Assembly: GCF_030812415.1 (NCBI RefSeq) | Contig: NZ_JAUSST010000003.1 | Span: forward strand, 124,001 to 188,000 | Direction of reading: 5' to 3' | DNA: 64,000 nucleotides | From: Paenibacillus harenae | GTDB lineage: Bacteria > Bacillota > Bacilli > Paenibacillales > Paenibacillaceae | Part shown: one piece after another, positions 52,781-61,933 of the stretch | Position numbering within the stretch: position 1 is the first letter of the stretch | Layout of the letters: the number at the start of each line of letters is the position of its first letter | The notes under the pieces: generated by a model | Databases searched by the model: none | What the model was told of the DNA's origin: nothing | What the model saw: the letters and a program-made list of their open reading frames with translations, nothing else | Translations under genes and position numbers: made by a program

Positions 52781-53245
52781 TTGGGATCGATGGAGGAGCT
52801 AACCGTTCGAATCTGTTTGGATGATGACCTCGATCTGCTTGCCGCATTGAACAAGCAGCTTATCGAAGACGAGAAACATGATAACAAGATGGACTTAGAC
52901 CAGTTAAAAGAGAGAATGAGGGGATTTATTCATACAACCTATACCGCTTATCTATTCGAGCAGAATGGCGACGTCAAAGGTTATGCGCTGGTCGACCATG
53001 TGAGAGAGCCTTTGTATTTGCGCCATTTTTTCATATGTCGGCATTGTAGAAGAGGCGGCTATGGAAAGGCAGCCTTCCAGCTGTTGACGAAGCAGCTCAA
53101 TACGAGCATTATAGATATCGAAGTGACGGATTGGAACGAAGCGGGACGGCGGTTCTGGGCGTCGTTAGGGTTCAAGGAGAGAAGCGTGTATATGCGCTTG
53201 GAGGGGAATCATCATAACAAAGGAGCGACACATCATGGAGCTTAG
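52781..53245 (+). CDS. GNAT family N-acetyltransferase
   Basis: 154 aa, TTG start directly after the previous stop, GGAGG just upstream (ATG 52790 is an alternative). VRICLDDDLDLLAALNKQLIEDEKHDN, then YLRHFFICRHCRRGGYGKAAFQLL, then DIEVTDWNEAGRRFWASLGFKERSV. The R-R-G-G-Y-G-K loop replaces Q/R-x-x-G-x-G. Substrate unknown. Overlaps the YfiT gene by 11 nt. Confidence 0.88.
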   Translation: MGSMEELTVRICLDDDLDLLAALNKQLIEDEKHDNKMDLDQLKERMRGFIHTTYTAYLFEQNGDVKGYALVDHVREPLYLRHFFICRHCRRGGYGKAAFQLLTKQLNTSIIDIEVTDWNEAGRRFWASLGFKERSVYMRLEGNHHNKGATHHGA

Positions 53246-53759
53246 ATACCCGATTGGTAAATTTGAATTTGCAGGCGAGTGTTCGGCGGCTCAGAGAGAG
53301 CAATGGATCGGCGAAATCGAGGCATTGCCTACAAGACTGGTTGAAGCCGTTGCAGGCTTGACTGAAGAACAGCTGGACTTGCCTTATCGTGACGGAGGAT
53401 GGACGGTTCGTCAGGTCGTCCATCATGTGGCCGACAGCCATATGAACAGTTTAATGAGATTCAAGCTGGCGCTGACCGAGGATCAACCGACGATTAAGCC
53501 TTATTACGAGGACCGTTGGGCTGAGCTCGAGGACTCCGTTAGCTTGGATATCGGCGTCTCTATCTCATTGCTCGAGTCCCTGCATAAGCGGTGGGTTGTG
53601 CTGCTGAAAGCGATGAAAGAAACTGATTTTGAACGTTTATTCATCCACCCGGAGTCGAAGAAGACGATCCGTCTTGACTATAACCTCGGCTTGTATGCTT
53701 GGCACGGCAAGCATCATGTTGCTCATATTACGTCGCTTCGGGATCGACTTAGCATATAA
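53235..53759 (+). CDS. YfiT/BstA-like bacillithiol transferase
   Basis: 174 aa. DinB-fold: LRYPIGKFEFAGECS, LTEEQLDLPYRDGGWTVRQVVHHVADSHMNSLMRFKLALTE and LGLYAWHGKHHVAHI. The His in VADSH and the WHGKHHVAH pair form the metal site of the YfiT family of metal-dependent thiol S-transferases, known to conjugate bacillithiol to electrophiles. It supports a bacillithiol-using Firmicute. Overlaps the GNAT gene by 11 nt. Confidence 0.9.
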   Translation: MELRYPIGKFEFAGECSAAQREQWIGEIEALPTRLVEAVAGLTEEQLDLPYRDGGWTVRQVVHHVADSHMNSLMRFKLALTEDQPTIKPYYEDRWAELEDSVSLDIGVSISLLESLHKRWVVLLKAMKETDFERLFIHPESKKTIRLDYNLGLYAWHGKHHVAHITSLRDRLSI

Positions 53760-53836
53760 GGGAAAGCTGCGGCGGCGGTACGTGCGGGTCGAGCGAGGAA
53801 GTCGAATTGGAGTCATGCGATAGGATGCCAAGAACA

Positions 53837-54023
53837 TTAACGGGAATACCTCCATTTAATTCAGTGAGTATGGGTTAGTTTGAAGATATAGTTGGAATTT
53901 CTCCCGTTAATTCTGCCCATTGTGCGGTGTTGTGACGTTTCCGGCGATATTAACGGGAGGAATTCCTGTTAATGGGTTGAGGACGGTTGACCGTCTAGAA
54001 ATAACGGGAGGATTTCCCGTTAT
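53837..54023. repeat. Four copies of the 23-bp AACGGGAG palindromic repeat
   Basis: Copies at 53837-53859, 53888-53910 (inverse), 53950-53972 and 54001-54023. The last is nearly perfect: ATAACGGGAGGA pairs with TTTCCCGTTAT. They fill the 420-nt gap between the YfiT gene and the GH42 gene. Same family as 28547-28683. Confidence 0.88.
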
Positions 54024-54110
54024 TCCAAAGCGGGATGCCGTAGGTAAGCGTCATGGAGCAGTGGTGTGCAATGAAGAGCAAGGAGTAATAGAACGAAGCC
54101 TTAAAGCAAA

Positions 54111-54157
54111 GAAGAAGCCTCCATAACCTGCTGCATAAGCAGCGATGGAGGCTTCTT
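54111..54157 (-). terminator. Terminator of the beta-galactosidase gene
   Basis: AGAAGCCTCCAT (54113-54124) pairs with ATGGAGGCTTCT (54145-54156), with an inner CTGCT..AGCAG-like stem. On the minus strand it follows the GH42 stop by 25 nt and is followed by TTCTTTG. Confidence 0.75.
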
Positions 54158-54181
54158 GGCTTATCTTAAATACTTCGTTAC

Positions 54182-56266
54182 CTAGCTCAATACAACGACG
54201 CCGAACCCTTCGATCGTCACTTCGCCGCTAACCTGCTGCCCGGTCAGCAGGTCGGTCTTCGGCTGGCCGATCGTGACAACAGCCGGCTGCTCGCTGTAGT
54301 TGAGCAGGAAGTGGAGCGGTCCGCTCTCGCCCTCGCGAATGGCGAGCTCGACTTGCATCGGCAGCTGCAGCCACTCCTGTGCAGGGGATTCGAGCCCAAT
54401 CAAGTCGATGATTTGGTCTGCCGCCGCATCGTTGAACACCGCGCCAAAGTACCACGCCTCGCCTTCGCCGAGGCGGTTGCGAGTGACGGCGGGCTTGCCC
54501 GCGTAATGGTCGCTCGCATACCGTGCCACCACCTCCACCGTATCCGCTTCCGGCAGCAGTACATCGTTGAACGAATCTGCGCCAGTCACAACCGTCTCGC
54601 CGCTCGCGGACCTCCGCTCCCATGTCATCGATACAGGGGCGCGAGTTCCTTTTACCATCGTGAACTCCTCTACGGAAATGCCGCAAAGCCCAGCCGCGGC
54701 GCCGGGGAATGGGCGCATATAACATTGGCCGCGCTCGTCCTTGTAGCCGGTACGGCAGCCGAAGATAACGATGCCGCCTGCGCGCGTGTATTGCTCGAGC
54801 AGAGCAGCCGTCTCGTCGCGCATGATGGTCGGATGCGGATAGACGAGCGCCTTATAGAGCTGCAGATCGGCAAGCGTCGTCTTCGCGCCCATGAATAACG
54901 TATCGCAAGGGATATGGCGGTACTGCAGAGCTTTGAACCAGGCTTTGCCGCTTGCCCAAGCGAAAGGTCCATGCCAAACATCGGTTTCGCCATCCCACTC
55001 GTTATCGTAATCGCGAACTAAAGCGATGTCCGCCTTGTAGCGGGTACTGGCAATACGATTGCCCGACAGAGCAAGCTCCGCCCCGATCTTTCCCGCCTCG
55101 CGTATGCGGCGGTTCGGCTGATTATGGTAATCGTTAAGGCCATGCCAATACATTTCGGTGCCGAACGCCGCTGTTCGCCAGCGGAAGTAAAGCACCATAT
55201 TCGCGCCATGCGCGATCGATTGATACGTCCATAGCCGCATCTGTCCCGGCTTAGGCGATGGCATATCCATCTTGTTCACCCAGCCGCCGGGACCAGATTG
55301 CTGCTCCATGATGCAGAATTGCGGCGAGATGGAGCGAACGGCGCTAAGCGACTGGCTCCAACCTCTGTCGGCGAGCGGATTGACCTCATTCGGGTCAAAA
55401 TAAATGGTCGAGAATTGCGGATAGGAATCGTAACTGAAGAAGTCCAGAAGCTCATCATTCATTTGGTGGTTATTCAGATGGCCGAACATGCCGTTCGTCG
55501 TCACCCAATGATTCGGAGCAACCTCGCGCAAAACGTCTGCCTGCACCTTGGCGAACGATATCGTATTATCGGAAATAAACCGTTTCTCGTCGAGCGCCAG
55601 GTGGGGATTCGGCTGTTTGCCCCCCGGGACGATACGCGGAAGGAACACTTGCTCCCAATCGGAATAGGTCTGGCTCCAGAATACCGTTCCCCAAGCTTCG
55701 TTCAGCTTGTCCAGCGTTTTGTACTTGTCTTTCACCCAAGCGCGAAACGCCTTATGATCGGCCTCCGCATAGAACTCTCCCATTTCGCAGTTAAACTCAT
55801 TATCGATCTGCCATCCGATTACGGCGGGATGATCCTTATAGCGCTCGGCCATCTTCCTCGTAATAATTGCGGATAGCTCGCGGTATTTCGGACTGCTGTA
55901 ATTATAGTGGCGACGCAGGCCATGCTGCATGACGACACCTTCGACGGTAGCGTTAAGCACCTCGGGGTAACGGTGCGTCAGCCAAGCAGGCGGCGTCGCG
56001 GTCGGCGTGCCGAGGATCACTTTAAGTCCATGCTTATGCGCAAGATCGAGCGCGCGATCGAACAGTCCGAATTCAAATTCGCCTTCCTTCGGCTCGAAGA
56101 TCGACCAAGCGAATTCGGCTACTCGGATGATAGAGAAGCCTATCTCGCGCATCCGCCGGTAGTCGTCCTCCCATAGGCTCTCCGGCCAATGCTCCGGGTA
56201 ATAACAGACGCCAAGCTTGAACTCCTCCAAAGCATCGGCATGATTGTTGATTCCAGTCGTATTCAA
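54182..56266 (-). CDS. Beta-galactosidase, GH42 family
   Basis: 694 aa, the family size; TTG start, AAGGAGG 9 nt upstream. Hydrolyses terminal beta-galactosides in the cytosol. A TIM barrel (about 15-390) with LGVCYYPEHWPESLW, the acid/base Glu157 in GWQIDNEFN and the nucleophile Glu321 in FCIMEQQSGPGGW; then a trimerisation domain with VYPHPTIMRDETAALLEQY and a C-terminal beta domain. Divergent from an AraC regulator (56420) that probably controls it. No transporter or alpha-galactosidase is beside it. Confidence 0.95.
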   Translation of the reverse strand: MNTTGINNHADALEEFKLGVCYYPEHWPESLWEDDYRRMREIGFSIIRVAEFAWSIFEPKEGEFEFGLFDRALDLAHKHGLKVILGTPTATPPAWLTHRYPEVLNATVEGVVMQHGLRRHYNYSSPKYRELSAIITRKMAERYKDHPAVIGWQIDNEFNCEMGEFYAEADHKAFRAWVKDKYKTLDKLNEAWGTVFWSQTYSDWEQVFLPRIVPGGKQPNPHLALDEKRFISDNTISFAKVQADVLREVAPNHWVTTNGMFGHLNNHQMNDELLDFFSYDSYPQFSTIYFDPNEVNPLADRGWSQSLSAVRSISPQFCIMEQQSGPGGWVNKMDMPSPKPGQMRLWTYQSIAHGANMVLYFRWRTAAFGTEMYWHGLNDYHNQPNRRIREAGKIGAELALSGNRIASTRYKADIALVRDYDNEWDGETDVWHGPFAWASGKAWFKALQYRHIPCDTLFMGAKTTLADLQLYKALVYPHPTIMRDETAALLEQYTRAGGIVIFGCRTGYKDERGQCYMRPFPGAAAGLCGISVEEFTMVKGTRAPVSMTWERRSASGETVVTGADSFNDVLLPEADTVEVVARYASDHYAGKPAVTRNRLGEGEAWYFGAVFNDAAADQIIDLIGLESPAQEWLQLPMQVELAIREGESGPLHFLLNYSEQPAVVTIGQPKTDLLTGQQVSGEVTIEGFGVVVLS

Positions 56267-56419
56267 AGTATGATTCCTCCTTGGTTAATAGCAGCAGTGT
56301 GACTATATTGCGGTAATGGTGTATATTTTAAATTGTAAAATCCATATAAATGATCGTAAATAACAATATACTGCTATTCATATTACAATATTGCGAAGTT
56401 GGAAGGAGGGGGCTGACCG
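56267..56419. promoter_or_regulatory. Divergent control region of GH42 and AraC genes
   Basis: A very AT-rich 153-nt interval with repeated ATATTGCG (56305-56312 and 56398-56405), candidate half-sites for the AraC-type regulator. A definite -35/-10 pair could not be assigned. Confidence 0.35.
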
Positions 56420-57274
56420 ATGCTGGAGCATTTCGTTTTACCGAAGCCGGCATTCTCTGAATACGTATGTTATCCGGATTCGTTCGGAAGGTTCAACGAC
56501 TTTCCTCAGCACGCCGAGCGAAGAGAACAGGGACAAATGATGGAATACAACTTGCATTTCATATTCGGCGGAAGCGGGTACGCGGTGAACAACTCAGGTG
56601 GCGAGCGGCTGCTGTTGAAGGCCGGCGACGGCTTCCTGTTTCCGCGCGGCGCGTTCCAGCAATACGGGACGAACCCGGATGATACTTGGGATGTCAGGTG
56701 GATTCATTTCGATACGCCGATTCAGTTGCCGAATCTAAGGGAAGCGGAGGACTTCGGGAGCTGGTTCTTCACCTTCTCCAATGGGGAGCGGTTCAAGCAA
56801 TTGACCGAGGAAATGTACGGGCTATGCCGCCCGTTCGAGACGAGGAACGAGCCGCGCCTCTCCGCGCTGCTCTATGAAATATTGGTGGAGCTCGCCCAGC
56901 ATTCGGTACGGCTCGAAGGGTCGGCGGCGCTGGAGAAGCAAAATGCGATCCGCGCGGCGGCAGACCAAATTCGCCATCGCTGCGAGGAAGCATGGACACT
57001 AGAACGAATGGCGGCGCTGTCGGGCTACAGCGCGTATCATTTTCTGCGGTTGTTTCAACAGGTCATGGGCAAGACACCCAATCATTATGTAACGGAATGC
57101 CGACTCGTCGCGGCAAAGCTGCTGCTTGCCACAACCGCGCTGCCGATTACGGATATTGCCGCTCGAACCGGCTTCTCGCAGCCAAGCTACTTCATCCGCG
57201 TATTCCGGGCGGCGGAAGGCGTATCGCCGAAACAGTATCGCACGATACGCGGACAAAGCGCCGGACGGACATAA
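56420..57274 (+). CDS. AraC-family transcriptional regulator with cupin domain
   Basis: 284 aa; AAGGAGGG before ATG. N-terminal sugar-binding cupin (GQMMEYNLHFIFGGSGYAV, then AGDGFLFPRGAFQQYG, and DVRWIHFDTPI) and C-terminal AraC HTH pair (LERMAALSGYSAYHFLRLFQQVMG and ITDIAARTGFSQPSYFIRVFRAAEG). Its divergent partner is the GH42 beta-galactosidase, which suggests induction by a galactoside. The N-terminal hydrophobic HFIF..GSGY signature is typical of such carbohydrate sensors. Confidence 0.92.
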   Translation: MLEHFVLPKPAFSEYVCYPDSFGRFNDFPQHAERREQGQMMEYNLHFIFGGSGYAVNNSGGERLLLKAGDGFLFPRGAFQQYGTNPDDTWDVRWIHFDTPIQLPNLREAEDFGSWFFTFSNGERFKQLTEEMYGLCRPFETRNEPRLSALLYEILVELAQHSVRLEGSAALEKQNAIRAAADQIRHRCEEAWTLERMAALSGYSAYHFLRLFQQVMGKTPNHYVTECRLVAAKLLLATTALPITDIAARTGFSQPSYFIRVFRAAEGVSPKQYRTIRGQSAGRT

Positions 57275-57285
57275 ATACAACTTGC

Positions 57286-58176
57286 TTATCGACGATACCG
57301 CAGCCTGATCTGGGTGCCGGTCGGGTCATGAACGATAGCCGTCTCGCCATGTTCTGTTACGGCAATATCGTGGCTGCGCAGATGATCAAGCAGTTGCTTG
57401 CGGGCATCTGCATCCGGGAACAGGATCGTGTAGTAATCGAGGCCGACCGAGTCCCGAGGAGGCAAGCTAGCGCCGACGCCAGCCCATATATTCATCCCGA
57501 TATGGTGATGATATCCGCCGGCGGAGATGAACAGCGCCTGCATCGTTTCTTTGTAGTCGCCCACGATGTCGAAGCCGAATGTATCGACATAGAAGGTTCT
57601 CGACGTTCCGAGGTCGCTGACATGAAGGTGGACATGGCCGATGACGGTTTCCTGCGGAAGACCGCCCCAGTATTCGCCTCCGCTTGCCGCGAGCAAGCTG
57701 TCCCAGTTGATCGGGGCATTCGCCATGACGTAATCGCCGTTCGCATCGCGCTTCCATTCTTGACGCGGACGGTCGGCGTAAATCTCGATGCCGTGATGAT
57801 CGGGATCGGAGATGTAGAGCGCTTCGCTCACGAGGTGATCGGCCTGGCCGATAGGAATACCGGCCGACGAAAGGTGGCGGGCGACGAGCGATAATGCCTT
57901 GCGTTCCGGCAGCAGCAGGGCGAAGTGGTACAACCCCGCATGCGAGCGTCTTCTCGGCACGGCCGCATTCGGAATTTCCTCCAGTACGAGCAGCGTCTTG
58001 GCGCCTGCTTCATCCCCACTCGCCAAGCCAAGTATGGCGGATTGGCCATCCTCGCTGCATGCAAGCAGCTTCAATCCTACGATATCCTCATAGAAGCGAA
58101 TCGATCGCTCCAAATTGCTAATGCGCAGCTTAACCTCGCCTAAAGTAATCGCTTGATCCAATTGCGTCGTTGTCAT
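57286..58176 (-). CDS. CatE-like extradiol dioxygenase (two VOC domains)
   Basis: 296 aa from ATG 58176 (GGGGGA 7-8 nt upstream; a longer start at 58209 is unlikely). Two tandem VOC units: VKLRISNLERSIRFYEDIVGL, and GHVHLHVSDLGTSRTFYVDTFGF with metal ligand His. YTILFPDADARKQLLDHL and IVHDPTGTQIRLRY close domain 2; ISDPDHHGIEIYADRPR ends domain 1. Resembles Bacillus CatE (catechol 2,3-dioxygenase or hydroquinone-type ring cleaver). Convergent with the AraC gene; a very short gap. Confidence 0.88.
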   Translation of the reverse strand: MTTTQLDQAITLGEVKLRISNLERSIRFYEDIVGLKLLACSEDGQSAILGLASGDEAGAKTLLVLEEIPNAAVPRRRSHAGLYHFALLLPERKALSLVARHLSSAGIPIGQADHLVSEALYISDPDHHGIEIYADRPRQEWKRDANGDYVMANAPINWDSLLAASGGEYWGGLPQETVIGHVHLHVSDLGTSRTFYVDTFGFDIVGDYKETMQALFISAGGYHHHIGMNIWAGVGASLPPRDSVGLDYYTILFPDADARKQLLDHLRSHDIAVTEHGETAIVHDPTGTQIRLRYRR

Positions 58177-58316
58177 CGTTGGTCCCCCTTTATTGTTGTT
58201 GAAATGCAACTTTCTAGCCGCTCTTAACGTCGGTGAATTGTACAGATTCTGGGAATGCTATTATAATGTTCTCATATTAAGAAAAAGTTCCCTTTGAGGC
58301 ACACCAGGAGGTTCCA

Positions 58317-59759
58317 TTGAAAAAGTTCGGATTCACGAGTGAAATGGCCATTATTGCGGCTGCTATCGTCATTCTTGGCAGCATCCTGATGATTCGTGCG
58401 GTCGGGGTGGCCGACAGCGGAGACTTCGCGCGCATCATGTGGGCGGGAGGGATCGGTTACGCGGACGACGAGCCTTACAAAGAGAGATACTTCGGCTTCG
58501 CGCATACCGATTACGAGTATCGTCAAGTGCTATGGAGCGGCTATGTGTCGACGCAGATTATTATCGTCATGATTGCCGGTTTCATAAGCCGAATCATCAA
58601 TAGCTCTTTTTTCGATATCCGTATTCTATCCTTCATGTATAGCCTGCTGTACATAGCGGCGCTGGCCATATGGATGAAGTATAACAAAACACGCTGGACG
58701 CTGCTGAATGCGGCTATCGTGGCTGTCGCGGCGTTCGTCTTCCTTGATATCGGCTATATTGCTTATTTCAATTCGTTTTTCGGCGAAGCGATTACGCTCA
58801 TCTTCATGCTGATGACATTCGGTCTGGCGCTCGCGGTTGCGCAAAGCGAGAAGCCGGCGCGCAAGCTGCTTCTATTATTCTTCATCGCATGCTTCTGCCT
58901 CATCTGCACGAAGTTGCAGAACGCGCCGATCGGACTGCTGCTCATCCTTATTGCAGCGAGGTTCTGGACGCTCCGCAAGGACAAGCCGTGGCGCAAAATG
59001 ATTCTCATCGGCTCTTCCGTCCTCCTGCTTGCAACGGCCGTTATGTACTTAGCCGCTCCGCAGCGGCTCAAGCATATTAACCTTTACCAGACGGTATTCT
59101 ACGGCATATTGAAGGATTCGCCCGATCCGGTGGCCGCGCTTAAGGAGCTTGGCTTGCCGGAGCAGTTCAAGGTGCTGGCGGGGACGAATTATTTTCAGAC
59201 CGATACGGCTATTAAGCAAAATGACCCCATTCTCAAAGAGCATCTATACAGCAAGCTGAGCCACAAGGACGTGCTGTTCTACTATATGAAGCATCCGGGA
59301 CGCTTCTTCCAGAAGTTGGAACGCGGCGCGGAGAACGGAATGAGCATCCGGCCGTACTATCTCGGAAGCTATGATCAGGACAAAGGCAAGCCGTATGGGA
59401 CGATTGCGTATACGTACAGCGGCTGGAGCGAATTCAAGCATGACCATGTACCGAATAGGCTATGGTTCGTCGGCCTAATCTATCTCCTTTATTATGCCGG
59501 CATCGCCTATGAATATACGCGGCGCCCTGCGGCGAGGCAGCGCGCCCGCATCGATATATTCGCATGTGTCGGCCTTATCGGCCTCTTCGGCTTCGCCGTT
59601 CCGCTGCTCGGCGACGGCGAGGCCGATCTCGGCAAGCATCTGTTTCTATTCAACGTCTGCTTCGATATGATGCTAGCGATAGGCGTCGTCTACTTGCTGG
59701 GCAAGCTGACGCGCTGGGGCGTCTCGTTGCGCGCTAACGGCGTCCGCGAGACTCCGTAA
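58317..59759 (+). CDS. Multi-pass membrane glycosyltransferase-like protein (WsfD-like)
   Basis: 480 aa; TTG start, AGGAGG upstream. Around ten hydrophobic spans; an extracellular loop after span 1 has DSGDFARIMWAGGIGYADDEPYKERYF, where acidic residues occur as in GT-C enzymes. The large loop at about 245-345 has YQTVFYGILKDSPDPVAALKELGLPEQF and HPGRFFQKLERGAENGMSIRPYYLGSYD. This looks like the WsfD/glycan-biosynthesis hexose transferase family described for S-layer glycan clusters, but no S-layer genes are near. Convergent with CapA, with overlapping 3' ends. Confidence 0.6.
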   Translation: MKKFGFTSEMAIIAAAIVILGSILMIRAVGVADSGDFARIMWAGGIGYADDEPYKERYFGFAHTDYEYRQVLWSGYVSTQIIIVMIAGFISRIINSSFFDIRILSFMYSLLYIAALAIWMKYNKTRWTLLNAAIVAVAAFVFLDIGYIAYFNSFFGEAITLIFMLMTFGLALAVAQSEKPARKLLLLFFIACFCLICTKLQNAPIGLLLILIAARFWTLRKDKPWRKMILIGSSVLLLATAVMYLAAPQRLKHINLYQTVFYGILKDSPDPVAALKELGLPEQFKVLAGTNYFQTDTAIKQNDPILKEHLYSKLSHKDVLFYYMKHPGRFFQKLERGAENGMSIRPYYLGSYDQDKGKPYGTIAYTYSGWSEFKHDHVPNRLWFVGLIYLLYYAGIAYEYTRRPAARQRARIDIFACVGLIGLFGFAVPLLGDGEADLGKHLFLFNVCFDMMLAIGVVYLLGKLTRWGVSLRANGVRETP

Positions 59760-60714
59760 CGAGTCGGAACGTTTTTTTGCCATTGTGCTTGTAAGACCTG
59801 GCTATCGTAGGAATCCGGCCCACCCTTACGATGTCGGTTGAACCACTCGCATCCTTCGTAATCGTAAGCTTCAGGATCATCGCGCGAATCGTATCCATCC
59901 TGTTATGCAGCTTATGCGAGAGGAAGTTGCCGAGGGAATAAGCCGCGACTCTCGTCTTCACGACTCCGTACTTGTCCCTCACCTTGCGTGTTACGACGGG
60001 TTGAAGCACATGCGGGTGAGCGCCCAAAACGGCGTTCGCGCCGTGCTTGAAGCATAATGCGACGAGGCGGCGCTGCCCGGCGTTATGCTGGGTTCGGTAT
60101 TCGGTTCCGAAGTGGAGGCAGACGATGACGAAGTCGCTCCTCCGCTTGATGCGGTCGATGTCGGCGGCGATTCGACGAGGCTCGATGAGATTAACTTTAT
60201 AGGAATGGGATACGGGCATCCGGTTCGTCCCGTACGTATAGGATAAGATGCCAATGTCTATTCCTTTGACGCGCATAATGAGCTGCCTGCGGGATTCTTC
60301 GAGCGATCTTGCCGTGCCCGTATGCTTAATGCCATGGCGGTCAAGAATGCCTAGCGTTCGGTTCAGTCCGTACATGCCGCCGTCGGCGCAATGGTTATTG
60401 GCCGTCGTCATGACGTGGAAGCCGGTACTCTTCAGCGTCGCGGCAAGTTCGTCGGGGCAGTTGAACAGCGGATTGCCGGTTCTCATGTTGCGAAGCTCAT
60501 AACGTCCGACACGATTCGGATTGCTGCCGAACCACGGCGTGCCGGAGAACGTCGTCTCCAAATTGCCGATCAGCAAATCGTTGTTTCGCAGATGAGGAGC
60601 GACGCCGGCAAATATAGGGCCGAAGGCGTAACGGTTTCGGCCGATCCTTGCAGAATCGATAATCGAATTCTTCATGAGCAGATCGCCGATCGCTCCAATC
60701 GTAATGGTTGTCAA
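59734..60714 (-). CDS. CapA family protein
   Basis: 326 aa from TTG 60714 (GAGAGGTGG upstream); longer in-frame starts lack a ribosome site. A calcineurin-like phosphoesterase fold of the CapA (PgsA-type) family: ITIGAIGDLLMK, GNLETTFSG, TTANNHCADGGMYGLNRTL, ILSYTYGTN and VIVCLHFGTEYRTQHNAGQRRLVALCFKHGANAVLGAHPHVLQPV. In Bacillus, CapA takes part in poly-gamma-glutamate capsule synthesis or export; here no cap/pgs operon is near. No signal peptide or membrane anchor is seen. Confidence 0.9.
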   Translation of the reverse strand: MTTITIGAIGDLLMKNSIIDSARIGRNRYAFGPIFAGVAPHLRNNDLLIGNLETTFSGTPWFGSNPNRVGRYELRNMRTGNPLFNCPDELAATLKSTGFHVMTTANNHCADGGMYGLNRTLGILDRHGIKHTGTARSLEESRRQLIMRVKGIDIGILSYTYGTNRMPVSHSYKVNLIEPRRIAADIDRIKRRSDFVIVCLHFGTEYRTQHNAGQRRLVALCFKHGANAVLGAHPHVLQPVVTRKVRDKYGVVKTRVAAYSLGNFLSHKLHNRMDTIRAMILKLTITKDASGSTDIVRVGRIPTIARSYKHNGKKTFRLVTESRGRR

Positions 60715-60878
60715 AGGTCCACCTCTCCCAAGTAAAAGATGTAATACAGTATTCGAACAGGCGTCGCCTGCGCGCGGTATACGACTAGGAGGGTGAAACA
60801 TATATATGGAGCAATTCGTTAGTGTGTATATAGGAGCAAACAGTTGTTAGCTTGGAAGAAGTAGAAGGGAGCTGGCTT

Positions 60879-61598
60879 ATGAACGGAAACGGTTATGGCG
60901 GCTATGAGGGGCTTGGCGGTTATAGAGGAGGGCCTGCCGGGGGGACAGCGCCTGCATTCGTGCAGAGAACCCCGTCAACGATCGAGGTTATTGGGGAAGG
61001 TACGGCTACGGCGCCAGCCGATCGGGCTATTATCGTGCTCGGCGTTGTAACGGAAGGATTGGAGCTGCAGACGGTTCAAGCGGAGAATGCGAGGACTGCT
61101 GCTGCGGTAATCGAAGCGCTGCTTGGAATGGGCATTCCGCGAGAGAAGTTGCAGACGCAGGATTACCGCATCGATACGATGTATGATTTCATCGATGGGA
61201 AGCAGGTGTTCCGCGGTTACCAGGTGACTAATATGCTTCAAGTAACGGTAGACCAAGTCGCTCAGACAGGAGCTGTCGTAGACGCCGCCGTCGCAAGCGG
61301 CGCTAATTCCGTGTCCAGCATCCGGCTGACGACCTCGCGGCCCGAGCTCTACGAGCATCAGGCGTTGTCGAACGCAGTGAGGGATGCCGCGCAGCGTGCG
61401 ATCACAGTGGCCCAGACGCTCGGCGTCGTCATCTCGAAAGTGCCGCTCGAAGTGCGGCAACTGCCACGTCCGAGCGAACCTGTTCCGATGTTCAAGGCCG
61501 CTTCGTTCGCCGCGGACAGCGTCGTGACGCCTATAGAGGCGGGAACGCTGACCGTAAGCTCGTCGGTACGAGCGACTTATGTAATCGTGCAGGCGTAG
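60879..61598 (+). CDS. SIMPL (DUF541) domain protein
   Basis: 239 aa from ATG 60879 (AAGGGAG 7 nt upstream). After a Gly-rich head (NGNGYGGYEGLGGYRGG) comes the SIMPL domain: STIEVIGEGTATAPADRAIIVLGVVTEGLELQTVQAENARTAAAVIEAL-like strand pair, KLQTQDYRIDTMYDF, FRGYQVTNMLQVTVDQVAQTGAVVDAAVASGANSVSSIRLT and a C-terminal VSSSVRATYVIVQA. Related proteins (BP26/OMP28, YggE) are periplasmic or secreted channel-like or stress proteins. No signal peptide is seen here. Confidence 0.9.
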   Translation: MNGNGYGGYEGLGGYRGGPAGGTAPAFVQRTPSTIEVIGEGTATAPADRAIIVLGVVTEGLELQTVQAENARTAAAVIEALLGMGIPREKLQTQDYRIDTMYDFIDGKQVFRGYQVTNMLQVTVDQVAQTGAVVDAAVASGANSVSSIRLTTSRPELYEHQALSNAVRDAAQRAITVAQTLGVVISKVPLEVRQLPRPSEPVPMFKAASFAADSVVTPIEAGTLTVSSSVRATYVIVQA

Positions 61599-61611
61599 AT
61601 TTGGCGATCAG

Positions 61612-61655
61612 AGAAGGGCTGTCCCAAAAGCCAATGGCTTAGGGACAGCCCTTCT
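61612..61655 (+). terminator. Strong hairpin after the SIMPL gene
   Basis: AGAAGGGCTGTCCC (61612-61625) pairs perfectly with GGGACAGCCCTTCT (61642-61655); an inner AAAGCC/GGCTTA stem adds to it. No long T-run follows, so termination is likely but not certain. Confidence 0.7.
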
Positions 61656-61680
61656 GTGCGCTTGCAGCTAACCTCTGGCT

Positions 61681-61867
61681 GCTATGTTGGATTTTTGCAG
61701 TAACTTGGGCGGAATTATTGTCGGTGGGAGCTATGTTGGATTTTCGCGCTAACTTTGAGCATTTGACGGTATTTTGGGTGAAAAACAGAGTTCTATATTG
61801 CAAATATCCAATATAGCTCTTGTTATGGCCCGAAACAGCCTAAGTTACTGCAATGATCCAGTATAGC
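61681..61867. repeat. Two direct and two inverted copies of a 26-bp repeat
   Basis: Direct copies of GCTATGTTGGATTTTTGCAG...CTT at 61681-61706 and 61730-61755 (49-bp period), then inverted copies at 61793-61817 and 61842-61867. Copy 1 pairs with copy 4 and copy 2 with copy 3, so the whole block is a nested palindrome of about 187 bp. It lies between the SIMPL gene and the acyltransferase gene. Confidence 0.9.
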
Positions 61868-61933
61868 CACTTCGCGCATCCCACGCCATGTACGAACCCT
61901 AATCCTTTTGAGACAACCTCTTCTTTTTTAACC

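Noticed and set aside
57999..58143. Small + strand frames over the CatE-like gene
   Set aside because: Shadows of the minus-strand gene; no start signal and no domain.
61681..61867. CRISPR array in the repeat blocks
   Set aside because: There are only two direct copies, then inverted copies, with no unique spacers of even size and no cas genes nearby. The same reasoning excludes the 61-bp array, whose units are contiguous.
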